Assembly: GCF_029407905.1 (NCBI RefSeq)
Contig: NC_073639.1
Coordinates: 41,247,501 to 41,311,500, forward strand
Length of the DNA: 64,000 bases
Direction: 5' to 3'
Source: Bubalus kerabau
Taxonomy: Eukaryota; Chordata; Mammalia; Artiodactyla; Bovidae
Positions 10,523 through 22,329 of the stretch are shown here, in pieces. Positions within the stretch are counted from its first letter, which is position 1. Each line of letters opens with the position of its first letter. The position numbers were made by a program, and so were the translations under genes. Under the pieces are notes generated by a model. That model saw nothing but the letters and a program-made list of their open reading frames with translations, was not told the DNA's origin and made no database searches.

Positions 10523-12015
10523 ACTACATGAATAATCTGGACAATCTTTGGACCTTGGCAAAAGTGTTGTTCCCTCTCCTGAACAACATCTGCATGTGAT
10601 GATAAACCCTATAAAATACTAGAAAAGGTGAACTCTTGCTTCCTGCCTTGTGTACCTTCAAGTTGACTTTGGTTCAGCTGCCATGTGTCTATGTACAGGA
10701 ATAAGACATCATATCTGAAGAAGAAGATATTTTCATCATGGCCTGTATCTGGTTAATAATACGAATGGTAGAATGCTCATTTCACCAGTGTCTTAGTCTT
10801 GAAAAATTCAAGATAATACTGAATAAAAAAACATGAGACAGAGAATCATTTCACTTCAACAATAGTAGTTTTGAAAATCCAAAAACAGAGTCAATGAAAG
10901 CAACTGAAAGGGTTATACACATGATGAAAAGTCTCGGTTCATTATTTCTTTAGATAGCATTTCTGAGATAAAGCATGATCTGTTTGACTAGAAACTATTC
11001 TTCACATGGTTTTTCACAGAATTTTTTCAGGAAGTCCTTAAGAAAAGAATATAATACTTTATGTCATACTGGACTCAAAGCTAAACTTTTTATTTATTTT
11101 GTACCAGCCAAAGTGTGATCTTAGAAGGAAATTTCCATATAAAGGAAGTGGTGATTACCCCCATAGGCCTTTGAAATTTGTTTCCTGTAAAGAAATGGAG
11201 TTTTGAGCCTCATCAATTTTTAAACACAAAGGAAGTACTTGACATACTGTAGTGAAAAAAAGTTATAGTTCCTTATTATTAATTCACAGATCAGCTGTTC
11301 AAGCAAAATTGTTTCTGAATTTATAGCAAACTAAAAGGATCATAAAAATTATTTCTTCCTTGTGGTCTCCATAAACAGCTTTAACAGGTACTAGGTAATA
11401 AATGCAATATAAATGCCTTTCCAACAGATAAGTGAAGCTGCGATCAGATTGTAATATGCTGCAATGCATTTCAGTCAACAGGTCCTTTCCAAGAAAGCAC
11501 CTGGCTAAGAAGCCATGCGTTTGAAAGCTTATACTCTCCTCTCCAAGAAATAAATGTGTTGCATTATGGTGTGATGTATTTTTGAAAAGTAAACTCCTTA
11601 AGATGTATTGAAGAATAGCATTTAGGCCTCCTGCAGAAAATGCCCGCTTTTTTGCCTACCCCCCCCTTTTTTTTTTTGGCCTGCTGAATGCCCACCTCAA
11701 ATTGCCCGCTTTTTCTTTGTGTTGCTTTTTTGGTTACACGGTCAGCTAAATTAACTTGAGAGCAGGCAATACAGGCAACCCTAAGGCCCAGTGCAGAAGC
11801 TCAGATTCCCTGAGCTATGCTGGGACCTACATATTTGGCTATTTGCCTAGCCCTCTTGGATGCTTAACTTCAATTTTTTTGGTGTAATGCCAAACCTAGC
11901 TGGTTTCTGGAATAATCTGGCAATATAAATAAGAAAATTGGTTCTGGAGCCTTAAGAAGATTCTCCTTAGTATAGGAGGAAAATCTAGTTTTCTTGTTCA
12001 GAAATCTCATGACCC
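10523..12015. other. Unassigned intronic DNA
   Basis: No recognised repeat or gene. A pyrimidine tract of Cs then Ts lies at 11659-11677. The 12-mer tgcccgcttttt occurs at 11641-11652 and again at 11703-11714. Confidence 0.45.
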
Positions 12016-12240
12016 TTTCCCTGGTAGTCCAGTGGTTGAGAATCTACCATGCAATGCAGGAGGAATGTGTTCAATCCCTGGTTAAGGAACTAAGATCCCT
12101 CATGGCACAGGGAAAACTAAGCCCACATGATGCAGCTTCTGAGCCTGCAGGCTCCAAAGCCCATGCACCACAGCTAGAGAATGCATGTACTGCAACGAAG
12201 AGCCACATGCTGAAACAGACATGATACAGACAAATAAATA
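12016..12240 (+). mobile_element. CHR-type tRNA-derived SINE
   Basis: Head ctttccctggtagtccagtg gttgagaatc, then B-box-like gtgttcaatccctgg and the body aaggaactaagatccctcat, ending in gacaaataaataca. This is the cetacean-hippo-ruminant (CHR) SINE family rather than Bov-tA. Confidence 0.85.
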
Positions 12241-13656
12241 CACATTTTTATTAAAATAAGAAAATAGCAATAGCTCTATCAGCAAATATCCTTTCTGTCT
12301 TGTGCCAAGCAGTCTACTGGGTACTTTATGCATAATATTTACAGTGCTCTCAATAGTCCTTCAAAGAAGGAATTTATAGACATCGATAGAGAATGAAAAA
12401 TGGGAATTATATACTGCTGACTGAAGGACAGCCTGCTGTAACTGAGCAGAACTTCCCCAAGTAGTTCTTGGATGAGATCACAGAATTCAGGACCAGGTTT
12501 CTAGTTTCAAGGATTGGAGACTAATATCTACAAGTACCCAGTGATGATCGGAATTCCAGCAACTACTCAGGCACACTAAAATGCTTCAAAATTTGAGAAA
12601 AATAGAATGTGAAGTTATTGACAACAATAATGTAGCAGGTGTTTGTGAAAAGATACTAATTGAAAAAAAATGAGAGAACAATCAAGCCAAGGATTTTATA
12701 AAGAGGTAACTGTGAGCTCAAACTTATTGAACAGAAATCCTTCTGACATGGCCTGTGGCCATGCAGACCACAGGCCACTTGTGGCTCGAGAGAGGAGATG
12801 GGTTTAGAGAAGGAGAGCAGGTTACATTGTATTCTGAGTGCAACAGAATCCATTAAAAAGAGAGGGGATCAGATGAAACCCTGATTTTCACTGGGGTGAT
12901 GCCACTGCAGTTGGTGTAGAGGTTATAGTCCCAGAGGACAGGAGTAGAGAACAGTTAGGAAACTAACATAGGAGTTTGATCCAAGGACAGGTCCTTTAGG
13001 GCAAAGAGTCCTCGAGGATGTAGAACTAAGGACTGGTCAATATTCAGAAACTTAATCTCTTCCCTTTATTAGCATATTTTTTTGTTTGTTTTCTGGTATT
13101 TTCCCTGTTTTTCCCCACTGCATTATTTTTTAGCCTCTAGAATTAAAGACTGCAATACAAAAATATATATGTTATAGTTAGAAAAATTGTTTCATGTGTA
13201 TAGGCAAATATATCTGATTTAGATGGAAGAACAGAGGGGCTGATTAGAGAAGGTATGAAAAATGGGGCCAATGTTTGAACAGTAATGTATCTTCAGGGCC
13301 ATCAGTAACAGGCAGACATTGAAGTTTTCTTGTCTGCTCTTCTTTTGAGGGATTATGTGTGTGCCGTGAGTTATCCTGGAAGCTCGGCATGAAGGAGATT
13401 GAAAAGTGATTGAGTGAAGTGTTTGAGAGAAGTTTAGGAAGCTATCTAAAGAATAATGCATGAGATGACAAGTGCCTCTTACATGTAAAGCTCAGTGTTA
13501 TAGATACGAGGACTGTAGATATGCTGCCCAATGCATGCCTCTCAAGGAGCTCAGAGCAGAATGAAATAAATATCTCCACTTTATGCATGTTGCTTTTGTA
13601 GCGCAAGACAGCTTGTATTCACTGTCACCAACTATGTTGCTTATTTTTTCCCCTAC
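12236..13656. other. Unassigned intronic DNA
   Basis: No gene or repeat family recognised. It contains the perfect hairpin at 12749-12777, listed separately. Confidence 0.4.
12749..12777. repeat. Perfect 10-bp stem hairpin
   Basis: tggcctgtgg (12749-12758) and ccacaggcca (12768-12777) are exact reverse complements around a 9-base loop. No poly-T or gene context suggests a function. Confidence 0.6.
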
Positions 13657-13666
13657 ATTTGAAATG

Positions 13667-13875
13667 GGGCTTCTGTCATAGCTCAGTTGGTAAAGAATCT
13701 GCCTGCAATGCAGGGGACCCAGATTTGATCCCTGGGTCAGGGAGCTCCTCTAGTGAAGGAAATGGCAACCCACTCCTGCGTTCTTGTCTAGAGAATCCTA
13801 TGGACAGAGGAGCCTGGCAGGCTACAGTCCATGGGGTTGCAAGAGCTGGGCACGACTTAGCAACTAAACCACCAT
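13667..13875 (+). mobile_element. Bov-tA SINE, full length
   Basis: Head cttctgtcatagctcagttgg, B-box-like tttgatccctgggtcag, Bov-A body and the tail cacgacttagcaacta. Exact target-site duplication atttgaaatg at 13657-13666 and 13876-13885. Confidence 0.95.
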
Positions 13876-14049
13876 ATTTGAAATGAGTTTTCCCTGTTCT
13901 GCATCTGACCACTGTCTTCCAACACTTGCTTTATCTCCTTCTGGAAAACTTTCATAATTTCTGTCAGTCTCTGTAAACTGTCCATTTCCAATGGAATGCC
14001 ATGCCTAATTATAGCAATTAATACCTTACCCTAAAGTAAATAATTCATG

Positions 14050-14253
14050 CTTACCTGGTAGCTCAGGTGGTAAAGAGTCTGCCTGCAATGCAGGAGACCC
14101 AAGTTTGATCCCTGGGTCAGGAAGATCCCCTGGAGAAGGAAATGGCAACCCACCCCAGTGTTCTTGCCTGGAAAATCACATGGGCAGAAGAGACTGGTAG
14201 ACAACAGCCCATGAGGTCTCAAAGAGTTGGACACAGCTGAGCAACTAATGCAC
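14050..14253 (+). mobile_element. Bov-tA SINE
   Basis: gcttacctggtagctcaggt head, tttgatccctgggtcagg, ggagaaggaaatggcaaccc body, and tail ggacacagctgagcaacta. The flanks aataattcatg and agtaattaatg look like a diverged target-site duplication. Confidence 0.9.
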
Positions 14254-14379
14254 ATGAAGTAATTAATGTATTTATTACTAAGCATTTAATGTTTATATAC
14301 CAAAGATATGGCAGTGAATATGTGCCTTTTTTGAAAAGGCATCTTTTCAATTGTGTTACATGAATTAATCTGGTCTTTG

Positions 14380-14730
14380 CAAAAGTACTATGAGCAGATG
14401 TTATTGCTATTCTCATTTTATTTTATTTATTTTTCTTTTTTTAATGTCAATGACTGGAGACTTTATTTACTTACTTACGTATGTATTACTTACTTACTTA
14501 TTTTGACCACACCATGCAGTAAGCTAGATCTTAGTTCCCTGACCAGGGATGGAAACTGTAATGACTGCATTGGGAACACAGAGTCTTAACCACTGGACCA
14601 CCAGGGAAGTCTCACTATATTCATTTTACAGACGAAGAAAATAAATCACTGATGGCCACACAAATAGTACATGGTAGAATCTGTACATGGTAGGTTCCCT
14701 GGCATCCAGACTCACATTATTAGTCCAAGA
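14380..14730 (-). mobile_element. MIR SINE, split by a CHR SINE
   Basis: Antisense MIR: gagcagatgttattgctatt, then cattttacagacgaagaaaa and the diverged stretch after it. The two parts are separated by the CHR SINE at 14421-14614, with the 14-bp flank duplicated (ctattctcatttta 14407-14420; ctatattcatttta 14615-14628). Confidence 0.7.
14421..14614 (-). mobile_element. CHR-type SINE inserted in MIR
   Basis: Antisense CHR SINE: a T-rich tail with (ttac)n repeats (14468-14500), then agatcttagttccctgacca and the head cttaaccactggaccaccag ggaag. Flanked by a 14-bp duplication with one mismatch, so the insertion is datable as later than the MIR. Confidence 0.9.
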
Positions 14731-14734
14731 TTAT

Positions 14735-16607
14735 ACAGGCAAATTTGGCCTGGGAGTACAGAATGAAGCAGGACAAAGGCTAATAGAGTTTTGCCAAGAG
14801 AATTCACTGGTCATAGCAAACACCTTCTTCCAACAACACAAGAGAAGACTCTACACATGGACATGACCAGATGGTCAACAGTAAAATCAGATTGATTATA
14901 TTCTTTACAGCCAAAGATGGAGAGGGTCTATACAGTCAGCAAAAACAAGACCGGGAGCTGACTGTGGCTCAGATCGTGAACTCCTTTTTGCCAAATTCAG
15001 ACTTAAATTGAAGAAAGTGGGGAAAACCACTAGACCATTCAGGTATGACCTAAATCAAATCCCTTATGATTATACAGTGGAAGTGAGAAATAAATTTAAG
15101 GGACTAGATCTGATAGAGTGCCTGATGAACTATGGATGGAGGTTCGTGACATTGTACAGGAGACAGATGAAGACCATCCCCAAGACAAAAGAATGCAAAA
15201 AAGCAAAATGGCTGTCTGAGGAGGCCTTACAAGTAGCTGTGAAAAGAAGAGAAGTGAAAAGCAAAGGAGAAAATAAAAGATATAAGCATCTGAATGCAGA
15301 ATTCCAAATAATAGCAAGGAAAGATAAGAAAGCCTTCCTCAGTGATCAAGGCAAAGAAATAGAGGAAAACAACAGAATGGGTAGACTAGACATATCTTCA
15401 AGAAAATTAGAGATACAAAGGGAACATTTCATGCAAAGATGGGCTCAATAAAGGACAGAAGTGGTATGGACCTAACAGAAGCAGGAGATATTAAGAAGAG
15501 GTGGCAAGAATACTCAGAAGAACTGTACAAAAAAGTTCTTCACGACCCAGATAATCACGACAGTGTGATCACTCACCTAGAGCCAGACATCCTGGAATGT
15601 GAAGTCAAGTGGGCCTTAGGAAGCATCACTATAAACAATGCTAGTGAAGGTGATAGAATTCCAGCTGAGCTATTTTTAAATCCTAAAAGATGATACTGTG
15701 GAAGTGCTGCACTCAATATGCCAGCAAATTTTGAAAACTCAACAGTGGCCACAGGACTGGAAAAGGTCAGTTTTCATTCCAATCCCAAAGAAAGGCAATG
15801 CCAAAGAATGCTCAGTCTGCCGCACAATGGCACTCATCTCACACACTAGTAAAGTCATGCTCAAAATTCTCCAAGCCAGGCTTCAGCCATATGTGAACCA
15901 TGAACTTCCAGATGTTCAAGCTGGTTTTAAGAAAGCAGAGGAACCAGAGATCAAATTGCCAATATTCGCTGGATCATCAAAAAAGCAAGAGAGTTCCAGA
16001 AAAACATATCTATCTCTGCTTTATTGAGTATGCTAAAGCTTTTGACTGTGTGGATCACAAGAAACTGTGGAAAATTCTGAAAGAGATGGGAATACTAGAC
16101 CACCTGACCTGCCTCTTGAGAAACCTGTATGCAGGTCAGGAAGCAACAGTTAGAACTGGACATGGAACAACAGACTGGTTCCAAATAAGAAAAGGAGTAC
16201 ATCAAGGCTGTATATTGTCACCCTGCTTATTTAACTTATATGCAGAGTACATCATGAGAAACGCTGGGCTGGAAGAAGCACAAGCTGGAATCAAGATTGC
16301 CAGCAGAAATATCAATAACCTCAGATATGGAGATGACACCACCCTTATGGCAGAAAGTGAAGAAGAACTAAAGAACCTCTTGATGAAAGTGAAAAAGAAG
16401 AGTGAAAAAGTTGGCTTAAATCTCAACATTCAGAAAACTAAGATCATGGCATCCGGTCCCATCACTTCATGGCAAACAGATGGGGAAACAGTGGAAACAG
16501 TGGCTGACTTTATATTTTGCATTCCAAAATCACTGCAGATGGTGACTGCAGCCATGAAATTAAAAGATGCTTACTCCTTGGAAGGAAGTCATGACCAACC
16601 TAGATAG
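14735..16607 (+). pseudogene. BovB ORF2 remnant (endonuclease/reverse transcriptase)
   Basis: The reading frame is broken into pieces at 15008-15451, 15439-15693, 15698-16027 and 15900-16607, which together follow the BovB ORF2 order. The end of the APE-like endonuclease lies before 15000; its conserved SDH reads S-D-R because CAT became CGT at 14975-14977. The RT palm motif YAKAFDCVDHKK is present (about 16029-16064). The catalytic YADD reads YGDD at 16326-16337. Near 16518 the frame shifts again and ends in unrelated residues. In RTE-type LINEs this protein nicks DNA and copies its RNA; this copy cannot. Confidence 0.9.
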
Positions 16608-16765
16608 CATATTAAAAAGCAGAGACATTACTTTTATCAACATAGGTCTGTCTAGTCAAGGCTTTGGTTTTTTCAGTAGTCATGTATGGATGTAAGAATT
16701 GGACTATAGATAAAGCTGAGCCAGAATTGATGCTTTTGAACTGTGGTGTTGGAAGAAGACTCTTT
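14735..16765 (+). mobile_element. BovB LINE, 2-kb truncated copy
   Basis: BovB sequence in sense orientation from inside the endonuclease region (caggcaaatttggcctggga) through the reverse transcriptase to the post-RT segment (gaactgtggtgttggaagaa). Both ends are missing: there is no 5'UTR and no 3' tail, so no target-site duplication is expected. Similarity ends abruptly near 16765. Confidence 0.95.
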
Positions 16766-17360
16766 ATTCTTGCCTCAAGAATTCCACACTCTGATGCTGA
16801 AGGATTGACACTGAAAATCTCATAAATAAATCAAGATGAAGAATCAGGCTTAAAGTAAACATAGGCTCAGATCCTTAAATGTACTGTGTAGGCACATATT
16901 CTCCATATGGCATTTCTAAATATCTGAGTTCTCCTTTCTCTGAATAAAGAATGACCTTGCAGGCCATTCCTCACTCAGCCAACCGTGTAGACCTTAAATT
17001 AAAGAACAATGTCAAAACAAATTAACAGCTGGTTCTCTAAAATGCTCGATATTTAACCCTTTTTATGTAACATGCATCTTTTTGAGTAGATAAAAGATAA
17101 GGAAGTTAATACAAGGCCAAAATTGTGAAGTCAACCTCAGAAAAGATAAATGGACTAGGAAAACCTGCTTGGGAAAAAAAAAAAATCATGTTTGTTAAAA
17201 GTATTTATCTTCCTTTCTCAGGGAAATTATCTAAATTATTGAAGTGAATAAACTGCTGATTAATATTTGCATTATTTTAATTTTAATAGATTGTTTTGAT
17301 ATCTTGCAGTTACTATTAATGAGAATAGCTATAATTTACTTAGCACCTAGGATATACTAG
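16766..17360. other. Unassigned intronic DNA
   Basis: No recognised repeat apart from an A-run near 17174-17185. Confidence 0.4.
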
Positions 17361-17556
17361 GCTTCCCTGGTGGCTCAGCTGGTAAAGAATCTACCAGTGA
17401 TGCAGAAGACCTGGGTTTAATTCCTGGGTTGGGAAGATCCCCTGGAGAATGTAATGGCTACCCATTCCTGTACTCTGGCTTCCAGAATTCCATGGACTAT
17501 ATAGTCCATGGGGTTACAAAAAGTTGGACACAACTGAGCACACAGCAATAAAAGAA
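17361..17556 (+). mobile_element. Bov-tA SINE with internal deletion
   Basis: Head ggcttccctggtggctcagc, body gggaagatcccctggagaat, tail acacaactgagcacacagc and a final A-rich stretch. About 20 bp present in other copies between catggac and agtccatgg are missing. That leaves a perfect 22-bp palindrome at 17490-17511. Confidence 0.9.
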
Positions 17557-17629
17557 AAAAAAAAGAATAATATATACCAGACTTCATACATGTATTTCTC
17601 TAATCTTCACTTATTATGCATTATTAGAA

Positions 17630-17705
17630 TATGCAACAAAGAAAACAACGAAAACTGAGATAAAGTAACTTGTTCAAGATCTCACAAGCTGATATATAGA
17701 AGTTG
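17630..17705 (-). mobile_element. Possible MIR fragment, antisense
   Basis: gaaaactgagataaagtaac followed by ttgttcaagatctcacaagc resembles the reverse complement of the MIR core. It is short and diverged. Confidence 0.5.
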
Positions 17706-17713
17706 TTATTCCA

Positions 17714-17836
17714 CAGTCACTAAGTCATGTCTGACTCTTTGTGACCCCATGGATTGCAGCACACCAGGCTCTTCTGTCTTTTTCTATCTACCAGAGTTTT
17801 CTCAAATTCATGTCCCTTGAGTCAGTGATGATATAT
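17714..17836 (-). mobile_element. BovB-tail-derived fragment, antisense
   Basis: cagtcactaagtcatgtctg, gaccccatggattgcagcac and cttgagtcagtgatga match the antisense BovB 3' tail, truncated after about 120 bp. Confidence 0.8.
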
Positions 17837-18620
17837 AACCATTTATTAAACATTATTACAAAAATAAATTATACTCATTGAATGGAAAAAATTTACAAAA
17901 TTTAAAACAAAACAAAATAAAAATTAATTTAATCCAATCTTTGACCAAAGTTACCTTTTGGCATATTTATCTTTGTGCATATTTATCAGTGCAGGTAGGG
18001 GCTTTGCTTATTTTATGGTTAATGATTTAATTATACTATTCATACAATATTGTGCTTTTTTATATAACTTTATTGCATATACATTAATCTTAAATCAATG
18101 CTTTATAATATATTTTCATCATGTATTCTATTGCATTAGGTGGCTATATCATCATTTATACAAATCCAAATTATTTGCAAATCTTCACTACTATATGTAA
18201 AAGTTATGCATACATTTATGAATTTGTTTTATCTATATTTATTATTGTTTTCTTAGGTTAGTCAACTTGGATATGAATTACTATTAAAGAGGACATTAAG
18301 TGTGTGAAAGATCTTTAATGCTAATTACTAATTATTTTCTACATGAAATTACAAGACTTTTAGCAATATAAGAAAGTGCCAATTTCATTGAACATTTTTA
18401 ACATTATGTATTCCTAATTTGTAAAATGAATGTAGCATCTCACTGTTTTAATCTTAGTTAAAATTAAAAAAAAAAAACACACAGAAATATATATAATAAT
18501 AAGAAAAGGACTCATAGTGCTTTCTCTCTAAAAGAAAAGATAGACTGGTGAATAATCTTTCAGTTCATTTACTGAAGCAGTTACATACAAGTACTTAAAA
18601 AAAAACAATATCCTTTTTAA
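17837..18620. other. Unassigned AT-rich DNA
   Basis: Very AT-rich, with an A-run near 18466-18477. No gene or repeat family recognised. Confidence 0.4.
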
Positions 18621-18630
18621 ACTGGTGTAT

Positions 18631-18868
18631 GCCTGCGTGCTTCTGTGCTAAGTCGCTTCAGTCGTGTCCAACTCTGTTTGACACTATGCACTGTAGCCTG
18701 CCAGGCTCCTCTATTCATGGGATTTTCCAGGCAAGGATACTGGAATGGGTTGCCATGCCCTCCTCCAGGGAGTCTTCCTGATCCAGGGATCGGACCCACG
18801 TCTCTTATGATTCCTGCATTCGCAGACAGGTTCTTTACCACAGGTTCTTTGCCACCTGTGAAATGCAG
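18631..18868 (-). mobile_element. Bov-tA SINE, full length
   Basis: Antisense Bov-tA from gcctgcgtgcttctgtgcta to a partly duplicated head (acaggttcttt occurs twice, about 18825-18851). Exact target-site duplication actggtgtat at 18621-18630 and 18869-18878. Confidence 0.93.
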
Positions 18869-18878
18869 ACTGGTGTAT

Positions 18879-19984
18879 ACTTGTTTAAAAATTAGCATTT
18901 TTAGAGATTCTTTTGTGTCATTACTAATATGCTGTCATTTTTATAACTGCAGAATGAGATTTCAAGTGGTAGATGGTTTATTGTTTATTTCTACTTTCTT
19001 CTATTATTCTTCTATTGTATGAAGTTTAGATTATTTCTAATTGTCTACAGCCAGTGTTCCAGTGAAAATCCTTCCAGATGACTACCTTGCAGTCATTTAT
19101 GGGCACTTATTAAGGGACGATACTGAGACATTATCACTTCATTAAAGGAGAGTCATATTTTAGTTTGGGAAATAAAACCAAAATATTCTTCAAAAAGAGT
19201 AAAACAATTATGCTTCTACCAATAGTGTGCAAGAGAACATACTTAATCACATCCTTACTAGTGTTGGATCTAAATACACTTTATTGTTGTTATCAATAAA
19301 TTGATAAAATAAATATCTTGCTTTTGTTTTTTTTTTAATATTCACCTAATTAAGAAGTTCTGAATCATTTGACATTTGTAAGCTATTATAGTTTCCCTTC
19401 ATGTGAGGAATAACCTTTCATTTCTTTGCTAATTTTTTTTTTCCTTTTTGCTTCTTTCTTTTTTCCCTTTTTGCTTCTTTCTTTTTTCTAACTTTAGTAA
19501 TTCATTATATAATCAGGATATTAATAGGTTGCATTAGCCATTTTTGTTTTCAAAATACAGTCATTTCTATCAAGTCCCACCTTTTGACTTATCAAATGTG
19601 GGGTCTTGCTTAAAAAGGCCTCATCTTCTCCGGTTTAAATATTTGATGTTTTTAACAGTAATACTGTTACCATACTCGTCTTTTAATATTGTTCTTTTAA
19701 TATTATTATAATTAATGATTTTCCATTGTTATTATAATTTTCATCTATCTAGATATTATTTTGTATCAGACATGATATATATACATATATTTTCTTGTTA
19801 AATAGCTGACTCAACACTATATATTATGTATATTTATTATACTTTTAATTCACCATGTGACATGAGTCTGTTTCTGAAATTTTTATTCCATTCCACCAAT
19901 AATTTTCTGTATTGCTAAAACACCATTAGGTCAAAAGAGTTATATTTGAAAAATAAAAAGAAAGTACTAGTTACTATAATGATA
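18879..19984. other. Unassigned AT-rich DNA with a T-rich tandem pair
   Basis: No family recognised overall. At 19443-19487 a 22-23 bp unit, cctttttgcttctttctttt, is repeated twice in tandem. Confidence 0.4.
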
Positions 19985-20760
19985 AAGAATAAGACTTAAG
20001 TGGATTAAAAATTACAAATGGAAAGTAAGAAGTTATCCATCTTTACAGATGATATTACTAAAAATAGATAACACTAGAAAATCACCTGTAAACTGACTAA
20101 AAAATAAAATAATTTAGAATGTTAAGGGTCCTAAGAGTAACAATCAGAAATCAGTAAATTTATATATGCACCAACAAAAATCAATCAGTAGAAGTAATGG
20201 AAAAAATAATCTATTAACATTAGCAACAAAAAGCATAAAATACTTATGCATATATTCAAGAAAAGATGACTTTTTCTTGATATTAAAGTTAAAGATAAAT
20301 CAAATAAATAGAAATACATATATTGCTTTTTAAAATGCTAAAATTCCATTACTTAATGGATAGATTTGATAAATCCCCTCAAAATATCCATGTTTTTTAA
20401 TTAGATGAGCTGATTACCAAGCATAAGATAAAAATACTAATCATGTTATAACTTGATAAACTATAAAGTTTATGGAACATTATGCATAGAAAATAGCCAA
20501 TAAATTCTGAGGAAAAAATGTGAAAGATTCATTTTCCTGCATATTTATACATATTTATAGGCTCTATAAATAAAATAGTGCAAAACTTATGCTTAAGGAG
20601 AAAGGCTTGATGAAATAAATGGAACATTCAGATATAGACTAAAGGCATGTGATCAACAAACAGCATTCTGAATTAGTGGGAAATGATGGAGTATTCAGTA
20701 CAACACTATTCAAAATATTACCTTATATAATGGACAGTTATAATAAAAGTCTCAGTGAAT
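19985..20760 (+). mobile_element. Ancient L1 fragment
   Basis: gttatccatctttacagatg followed by atattactaaaaatagataa resembles the L1 ORF2 FADD region. The later stretch aatttatatatgcaccaaca resembles the downstream ORF2 region. It is strongly decayed with no open frame. The 3' limit is uncertain. Confidence 0.55.
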
Positions 20761-21499
20761 AGTCTCCTAGCATCAATACTTTTGGATGGCCCCCTTCCAC
20801 GTTGACCCTAGGCTTGACCCTTAATATTAAGGGACGAAAGCAAACATGAAGCAAGCAGAGACTTGACTATTTAGAGATTCCCCTGTTAGAATGCCACAGT
20901 CATCTTGGGAGAGAGTCTTGTGTAGCATCCTTGAGGATAGAAAACCACACTGAAAGAGGGAGACCCAGCCACCCCAGGCTTCCTTACTGTGCTCAGCCAC
21001 CAACCAACCCAGCAGTTGAATGAAGCCACATGAGTACACACACACCATGGTATAGAATAAGTGAAATATGGTGACTCATAAGGCAGATGCCTGCGAACAA
21101 CTTTAAAGCAATAGAACAAATATAAATACTACACAGTGCTACTGGAATATATCTGCAAAATATAGTGTTGAAAGAGAAAAACTAAGACACAACATGAGAT
21201 ACCTGGCCTATGATTGTTAATATAAATAAAACATGAGAACCAAAGAAAACAGAACAAAGCTCTTTCCTTTACCTTACCCTTGCATTCCCAAGAACACACA
21301 CACACAATAATACAGTGTTTAAATACTAAATCCAAATACATTTCAGAATTTATGTTATAACTCCTTAGTCTGTTAAAAAATAGTTACTCATGAAGCTTTA
21401 GTCTTGTCCGAAGAAAATGTAAAAATTGATGGGAAAATAATCATACTACTACTAACATTAACCATATGTGTATAACTTTTACTCCATGATTTCTATCTT
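20761..21499. other. Unassigned intronic DNA
   Basis: Mixed composition, slightly GC-richer near 20880-21050. A short (CA)n run lies at 21295-21306. I cannot assign a family or a gene. Confidence 0.4.
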
Positions 21500-21812
21500 A
21501 GTTCCATTAGTTTAACAAAATACTATGGACCAAGTGGCTTAAAAAGCTTATTCCTCATTCTTTAGAGGCTGGAAAGTCGAAGACCAGGGTGTCAGCACGC
21601 TTGGCTTCTCCCTTGTTTGCAGACCAGCATCTTCTTGCAGTGTCCTCCCATGGCAGGGAGAGAGAGAAACTTTCATGTCTCTTCTTATAATGGCACTATT
21701 CCCATGACTTAATTTCCTCCTAAAGTCTTGATATCCAATAGAAACACATTGGGAATTAGGGCTTCAACATGTGAATTTTGAGGGTGAACACAAAATACAG
21801 TGGTGGAGCAGG
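21500..21812 (+). repeat. Ancient interspersed repeat, copy 1
   Basis: Contains caagtggcttaaaaagctta, agaggctggaaagtcgaaga, gtttgcagaccagcatcttc and ttagggcttcaacatgtgaa. This pattern is widespread in mammalian genomes (ccacagactgggtggctta ... agggcttcaacatatgaat). I recognise the pattern but not the family name with certainty. Confidence 0.65.
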
Positions 21813-22329
21813 CACAGAATGCATGCTCCATTCCAAAAGGGAGGAATAAGAGAAAAGAAAATAGTGATGAGTCCCATGCAAGTCTGATACACAGCATGGC
21901 AAACTCCATGAAATTTTGGTCTCAAGATATACTCTTTAGCTTGGTGTTGTGCCTTCCAGACCTACTGGAATGGCTGTTCTGCCTCTGCAGCTCTGCAAAG
22001 TGAGGGATTGTACCCCTAGGGCTTTGGATGATCCTCACCAGTTTTCAGTGATATTGCCTCACTACCATCTGAGACCTCATCAGAATGACCTCTACCGTCC
22101 ATATTTCCACATTCTTTCATGGTTTCTGTTGTATTCTCTAAGAAGACAGAGACTTTCTCTCCTTTTTTTATTCCTAGACTTTTATGAGAGTTACGTTTAA
22201 CAACCCCTTCATAGCAATATTGACTTTTTTCTCACATGAACTAAAAACTCCCCCAGCCTCTAGCCATGACTCAGCTTTAAAGTTGCTGTCACACTTTTAT
22301 AATAGCATCCCGACTTCTGGTACCAATGT
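21813..22329. other. Unassigned DNA between two ancient repeat copies
   Basis: GC-richer than its surroundings around 21950-22090. No open frame or family that I can defend. Confidence 0.4.

Noticed and set aside
12749..12777. The 10-bp stem hairpin as a terminator or microRNA precursor
   Set aside because: The stem is too short for a pri-miRNA, and intrinsic terminators of this type are not expected in a mammalian intron.
15008..16607. Reverse-transcriptase frames as a possible retron, diversity-generating or other RT-based system
   Set aside because: The domain order and residues are those of the BovB RTE-type LINE, with frameshifts and altered catalytic residues. The setting is mammalian.
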